Source: Firmicutes bacterium HGW-Firmicutes-9 (lineage in GTDB: Bacteria > Bacillota > Clostridia > Christensenellales > CAG-138). Taken from it: a stretch of DNA of 64,000 nucleotides. Made by a program: the position numbers and the translations under genes. Location of the stretch: positions 62,001 to 126,000 of the forward strand of contig PGZM01000009.1 of assembly GCA_002841395.1 (NCBI GenBank), given 5' to 3'. Shown in pieces: positions 60,372-64,000 of this stretch. Position 1 is the first letter of the stretch, and each line of letters opens with the position of its first letter. The notes under the pieces were generated by a model. That model did not search any database. It was not told the origin of the DNA and worked only from the letters and a program-made list of their open reading frames with translations.

Positions 60372-62168
60372 ATGAAACGTACCGGCGGACAGATTATTAT
60401 GGATTATCTTGCGCATGAGGGGGTTCCTTATGTACTTGGTATTCCAGGTCATGGCATACTCGGATTTTTTGACGCACTGCGCGAATCCGTAGCAGCCGGG
60501 AAAACCAAATATATTCAGGTCAAACATGAACAGAGCGCCGTGCACATGGCAGACGGGTATTTCCGCGAAAAAGGCGAGCCGCTTGCTGTATTTACGTCCA
60601 TCGGTCCCGGCGCGCTCAATACAGCCATCGGTCTCGGCACCGCATATGTTGATTCCACGGCAGTGCTGCAGTTTTCGGGTGATACGCATGTGCAGATGAA
60701 AGGCGTCGGCGTATTGCAGGAAGTTGAGAGATATCAAGACTCCAACTTTATCCGCTCCCTTGAGCCGCTTGCAAAACGGGTTTGGCGCGCTGAGTCCGCT
60801 TCTCAGCTGCCGCGGATCTTACAGCGCGGATTCAATCAAATGCTGACGGGAAGAAAAGGACCGGTAGTCGTAGCGTTGCCGATGAATGTGCAGGCAGAGG
60901 CGGTTGAAGTGAACGAAATCTCGTCGGGTCGTCGCCGCGCAAATGCGCTGCCCGCCGGAGACGAGAAAGCGGTACGGGATGCAGTGAAGCTCTTACGCGA
61001 AGCAGAGCGTCCTGTGATTCTACTCGGCGGCGCCGCGCTGCGTTCGGGTAAAACAGAGCTGCTGGTACAACTCGCCGAAACCCTGGGAGCCGCGGTTGTC
61101 ACCACCATGGCGGGCAAGAGCGCGTTTCCGGAAGACCACCCGCTCTATGGATTCCATACCGGATCAAAGGGCACACCGATTGGATTACACTTGACCAGCA
61201 AAGCGGATGTGATACTTGCACTGGGAACGCGGTTTGCGGACGAAACGACCTGCTCCTATCGCGATGGGGTGGCGTTTTCGTTGTCCAGGACGAAGCTCAT
61301 TCATGTGGACATTGACGCAGCGGAGATCGGTAAAAACTATCCCTGCGAACTAGGAATTCTTGGCGATCTAGTGCAGGTTGCACGCCAGATTATCGCTGCA
61401 TACGGCTTGCCGAAACAATGGCGCGACGGCGCATATGCGCGGGAGATCGAGCAAATGAGCACGTCCTGGCGCGATACAATCCATGCAAACCGCGAAAAAA
61501 CGTTTGATAAGATCACCATATCCCAGCTAATCGGTGAGCTGGAAGAATGTTTGCCGGAAGATACGATCATATCAACCTCCTCCGGCAATACACAGGCGCA
61601 GCTGTTTCAGGAATTCGCGTTCACCAAAGGACAAAAACACCTGACCACCGGGGGTTTTTCCACGATGGGATGGGCGTTTCCCGCTTCGCTTGGCGCGAAG
61701 CTTGCGTCTCCCGAGAAGCCGGTTGTCTGCTTGCTTGGTGACGGTGATTTCATGATGACCATGCAGGAACTTTCGACCATGGCCCAATACGATATCCCCG
61801 TCGTCATCATTCTGGCGAACAACAGCTGCTGGATGGCAATTGAAGATTTGCAGCGCAGCGTGCTTGGTGACGATTGCGCGTTTGGCAATCGTTTTCAACA
61901 AGGAACAGAGGTTTATTCACCGGATTTTGCTAAGATCGCGGAGAACTTCGGCGTTGCCAGCCAGAAAATCTCTCAACGCGGCAGCGTTGCGAGTGCGGTG
62001 AAACATGCGCTCGCGAGCGGAAAACCTGCACTCATCGAAGTCGATGTCTACGACGTATACCCCGAATCCGGCGGAGACGCGTACGGTTGGTGGGATGTAC
62101 CGATTCCTGCGCACATGACGGAGCGGCGCGCGCGGTATGAACGCGAAATGGCGGAAGAGACAGTATAA
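60372..62168 (+). CDS. ThDP-dependent enzyme of the acetolactate synthase superfamily
   Basis: 598 residues from ATG 60372 with GGTGGAGG eight bases upstream. N-terminal domain: VLGIPGHGILGFFDAL and VKHEQSAVHMADGY with the activating glutamate. Middle domain: GPVVVALPMNVQAE, then a Rossmann-like FAD-domain relic. C-terminal: GWAFPASLGAKLA and the ThDP motif GDGDFMMTMQEL with ANNSCW. It resembles acetolactate synthase, glyoxylate carboligase and IolD, but I cannot assign the reaction. With a transketolase pair and MmsA in the same operon, a lyase or acyl-hydrolase on a dicarbonyl intermediate is likely. Confidence 0.87.
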   Translation: MKRTGGQIIMDYLAHEGVPYVLGIPGHGILGFFDALRESVAAGKTKYIQVKHEQSAVHMADGYFREKGEPLAVFTSIGPGALNTAIGLGTAYVDSTAVLQFSGDTHVQMKGVGVLQEVERYQDSNFIRSLEPLAKRVWRAESASQLPRILQRGFNQMLTGRKGPVVVALPMNVQAEAVEVNEISSGRRRANALPAGDEKAVRDAVKLLREAERPVILLGGAALRSGKTELLVQLAETLGAAVVTTMAGKSAFPEDHPLYGFHTGSKGTPIGLHLTSKADVILALGTRFADETTCSYRDGVAFSLSRTKLIHVDIDAAEIGKNYPCELGILGDLVQVARQIIAAYGLPKQWRDGAYAREIEQMSTSWRDTIHANREKTFDKITISQLIGELEECLPEDTIISTSSGNTQAQLFQEFAFTKGQKHLTTGGFSTMGWAFPASLGAKLASPEKPVVCLLGDGDFMMTMQELSTMAQYDIPVVIILANNSCWMAIEDLQRSVLGDDCAFGNRFQQGTEVYSPDFAKIAENFGVASQKISQRGSVASAVKHALASGKPALIEVDVYDVYPESGGDAYGWWDVPIPAHMTERRARYEREMAEETV

Positions 62169-62185
62169 GAATGGGGGTAGGGACG

Positions 62186-62818
62186 ATGCGAATTGCAGTT
62201 CTGAACGAAGTAAGCGCACGCTCGAAAAACGCGGATATTCTCGCCGCGTTGGCAGAGCACGCGGAGCATGAACTGATCAATGCGGGCATGTCCGCAGAGG
62301 GCGACGAGCCGGAACTGACGTATATTCAGACCGGACTTATGGCGGCGATATTACTTGGAACGAAGGCTTGCGATCTCGTCGTCGGAGGTTGCGGCACAGG
62401 ACAGGGATTTCTCAATAGTGCGATGCAGTATCCCGGCGTATTCTGCGGTTTAATCGTCGACCCGCTGGATGCCTGGCTGTTTTCGCAGATCAACGCCGGA
62501 AATTGTATCTCGTTGCCGCTCAACAAAGGATACGGCTGGGCAGGAGATTTAAACCTGAAGCTGATATTCCGCGAGTATTTCCGCGATGCGGCAGGCGGGG
62601 GATATCCGGCGCATCGCAGCGACAGTCAGGCGCAAAGCAGAGAGCGGCTTGCGGATATTTCCAACAAGACGCATCTTGATCTGTATCGTATTGTATTGTC
62701 GCTGGATGATGAAATCTTACGCCCTCTGAAAGAGTGCTACGCATTTCTCGACCTACTGCATCGCGCTGAGGACGCATCATTGGCAAAGACAATACTTCAA
62801 TATATCGAGCACCTGTGA
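62186..62818 (+). CDS. RpiB/LacA/LacB-family sugar-phosphate isomerase with C-terminal extension
   Basis: 210 residues from ATG 62186 (GGGGG eight bases upstream; an ATG at 62171 lacks a site). The isomerase core is clear: VVGGCGTGQGFLNSAMQYPGV (part) with the catalytic cysteine, then GLIVDPLDAWLFSQINAGNCISLPL. The usual RpiB is about 150 residues; here roughly 55 more, predicted helical, follow DISNKTH. The extension occurs in a subgroup of the family and may define a substrate other than ribose-5-phosphate. Confidence 0.85.
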   Translation: MRIAVLNEVSARSKNADILAALAEHAEHELINAGMSAEGDEPELTYIQTGLMAAILLGTKACDLVVGGCGTGQGFLNSAMQYPGVFCGLIVDPLDAWLFSQINAGNCISLPLNKGYGWAGDLNLKLIFREYFRDAAGGGYPAHRSDSQAQSRERLADISNKTHLDLYRIVLSLDDEILRPLKECYAFLDLLHRAEDASLAKTILQYIEHL

Positions 62819-62843
62819 CGGGTGATCAGAAGGGAAGCAGCGT

Positions 62844-63593
62844 ATGATCCAGTCGCTAGACCGCGGCATACAGATACTATTGATTCTCGCCCAGAAGAAC
62901 AGTATGGGCATCACTGAGCTGGCAGAGGAACTCGGCGTAGATAAAAGCACGGTTTCGCGCCTGATTGAAACACTTCGAAACCGGGATATGGTGCGAATCG
63001 ATCCGGATACCAAGAAATACCGGCTGGGGTTTCGGATATTGCATCTGGGTGAAGCGTTGAAAGACAATCTCAACGTCATAGCCATTGCGCGACCAATGCT
63101 GCTTTCGCTTAGTGCGCAGATCAACGAGAGTGTTCATTTCTGCGCCTATAACAACAACTGTGTCTATGTCATGGATCAGGTGCGTTCGAGCAAAAATTAC
63201 GCGCTCTCGGCGACCGTTGGCATGATAGAACCGCTGCACTGCTCGTCGGTCGGCAAATGCATCCTCGCGTTTCGTCGGCCTGAGACCGTACGCGCTCTGC
63301 TGGATGACTATACGTTCACGGCATATACGGAGCACACGATCACGAATAAGGAGGAGTTGCTGAAAAATCTGGAGCAGATCCGCACGCTTGGATACGCGCT
63401 GGACGATGAAGAGATTGCACTTGGTGTGCGTTGCATCGCGGTTCCGGTCTATGACTATCGCAACAGCGTTCGTTACAGCATTGGGGTCTCCGGTCCCAAG
63501 ACGAATCTCAATTCCGCAACCATCGAGTCTTATGTCAAGCGCATGACAGAGACCACCAAACGGCTCAGCGCAGCAATCGGCAGTACAAGGTAA
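62844..63593 (+). CDS. IclR-family transcriptional regulator
   Basis: 249 residues. An N-terminal winged helix (MGITELAEELGVDKSTVSRLIETL) is followed by the IclR effector domain (SVHFCAYNNNCVYVMDQVRS, VGMIEPLHCSSVGKCILAF, RCIAVPVYDYRNSVRYSIGVSGP in part). AAGGGAAG precedes ATG. It lies 25 bases after the isomerase gene, so it is probably co-transcribed and controls the operon, possibly through the repeats at 56737-56793. Confidence 0.93.
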   Translation: MIQSLDRGIQILLILAQKNSMGITELAEELGVDKSTVSRLIETLRNRDMVRIDPDTKKYRLGFRILHLGEALKDNLNVIAIARPMLLSLSAQINESVHFCAYNNNCVYVMDQVRSSKNYALSATVGMIEPLHCSSVGKCILAFRRPETVRALLDDYTFTAYTEHTITNKEELLKNLEQIRTLGYALDDEEIALGVRCIAVPVYDYRNSVRYSIGVSGPKTNLNSATIESYVKRMTETTKRLSAAIGSTR

Positions 63594-63851
63594 AAACAGA
63601 TCCTCCTGTATGTTTCAATCAGAAAATTGCAACAAATCAACACTTCAGTTTTTCGCAAATTCCTTGCATGAATTGCTCAATGGCATGAACTTCTATATCT
63701 CCATAAGAATTTTGAAATGAACGATTCAATGATCAATGTCCTAACACAATAAAAAATCGAGAATGAGACGGAACGGTTTAGAACTCTGAAATCAGGCGTT
63801 CTGCAAAATGCACGGATGCTTTGAGACCCATTAATAACGAAGAGGTGGCAT

Positions 63852-64000
63852 ATGGATAAGATGAAATTTGTTCTGGTCGGTTGCGGACGTATCGCGACGC
63901 TGCACGTTGCCGGATATCAGAATCGGGAGGACGCCGTCCTTTGGGGTGTGTTTGACAAAAACGAGCAGACGGCGAAACAGTTCGCGGCAGAATTTGGCGT
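63852..64000 (+). CDS. Gfo/Idh/MocA-family oxidoreductase (partial, C-terminus outside window)
   Basis: Only the first 49 residues are present. MKFVLVGCGRIATLHVAGY is a Rossmann NAD(P)-binding start of the inositol-dehydrogenase-like family. AGAGGTGG precedes ATG. About 260 bases separate it from the IclR gene, with no clear promoter seen. Members oxidise sugars or cyclitols, in keeping with the preceding MmsA and ThDP enzymes. Confidence 0.85.
   Translation, partial: MDKMKFVLVGCGRIATLHVAGYQNREDAVLWGVFDKNEQTAKQFAAEFG

Overview
The window is a dense, GC-rich stretch of bacterial chromosome that looks like an anaerobic member of the Bacillota, most likely a gut-type clostridium. The reasons are strong AGGAGG-type ribosome binding sites, lipoprotein-type ABC binding proteins, an HPr with both His15 and Ser46, a YesM/YesN-like two-component pair, molybdenum hydroxylases with separate FeS, FAD and Mo subunits, and a gene set matching the ygeW/ygeY/ssnA/xdh/hyuA purine (urate) catabolic islands known from anaerobes. 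This placement is an inference; no rRNA is present. I see no rRNA, tRNA, CRISPR array, insertion sequence or phage gene.

1-30.7 kb is a nitrogen and purine catabolic region. A cut-off dihydropyrimidinase-type gene follows a PucR regulator on the minus strand. A plus-strand run then carries a DhnA-type aldolase, a zinc dehydrogenase, a complete mannose-family PTS (IIA, IIB, IIC, IID) with its own HPr and enzyme I, a creatininase-family hydrolase and an ATZ/TRZ-type amidohydrolase. A GntR regulator follows, then a two-subunit molybdenum hydroxylase. A seven-gene minus-strand operon runs from ygeW through an SsnA-like amidohydrolase, a three-subunit Mo hydroxylase, a PreA-like flavoprotein/ferredoxin and an M20 peptidase. 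ygeY is divergent from it. Next come a DEAD-box helicase, an ammonium transporter fused to a P-II domain, and an aldo/keto reductase. A short near-palindrome (TAGTAGTACTA and close variants) recurs at the promoters of these units and suggests one regulon.

30.8-41.6 kb is a glycan-utilisation locus: a YesM/YesN-type sensor and AraC response regulator, an ABC sugar-binding lipoprotein, a GH95 alpha-L-fucosidase, two MalF/MalG-type permeases and a GH31 alpha-glycosidase. No ATPase is encoded with them. A large LacI repressor fused to an extracellular-type solute-binding domain lies convergent to this locus and divergent from the next.

44.2-56.5 kb is a sugar or polyol locus: a ribose-type ABC transporter, FucU mutarotase, FGGY kinase, GatD-like dehydrogenase, aldo/keto reductase, GatZ and GatY aldolase subunits with a LacI regulator between them, and a KdgT-type permease, closed by a strong terminator.

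56.9-64.0 kb is another carbohydrate operon: split transketolase, CoA-acylating semialdehyde dehydrogenase, an acetolactate-synthase-like ThDP enzyme, an RpiB/LacAB-type isomerase with an extra C-terminal part, an IclR regulator and the start of a Gfo/Idh/MocA oxidoreductase. The substrates of the last three loci cannot be fixed from sequence alone.
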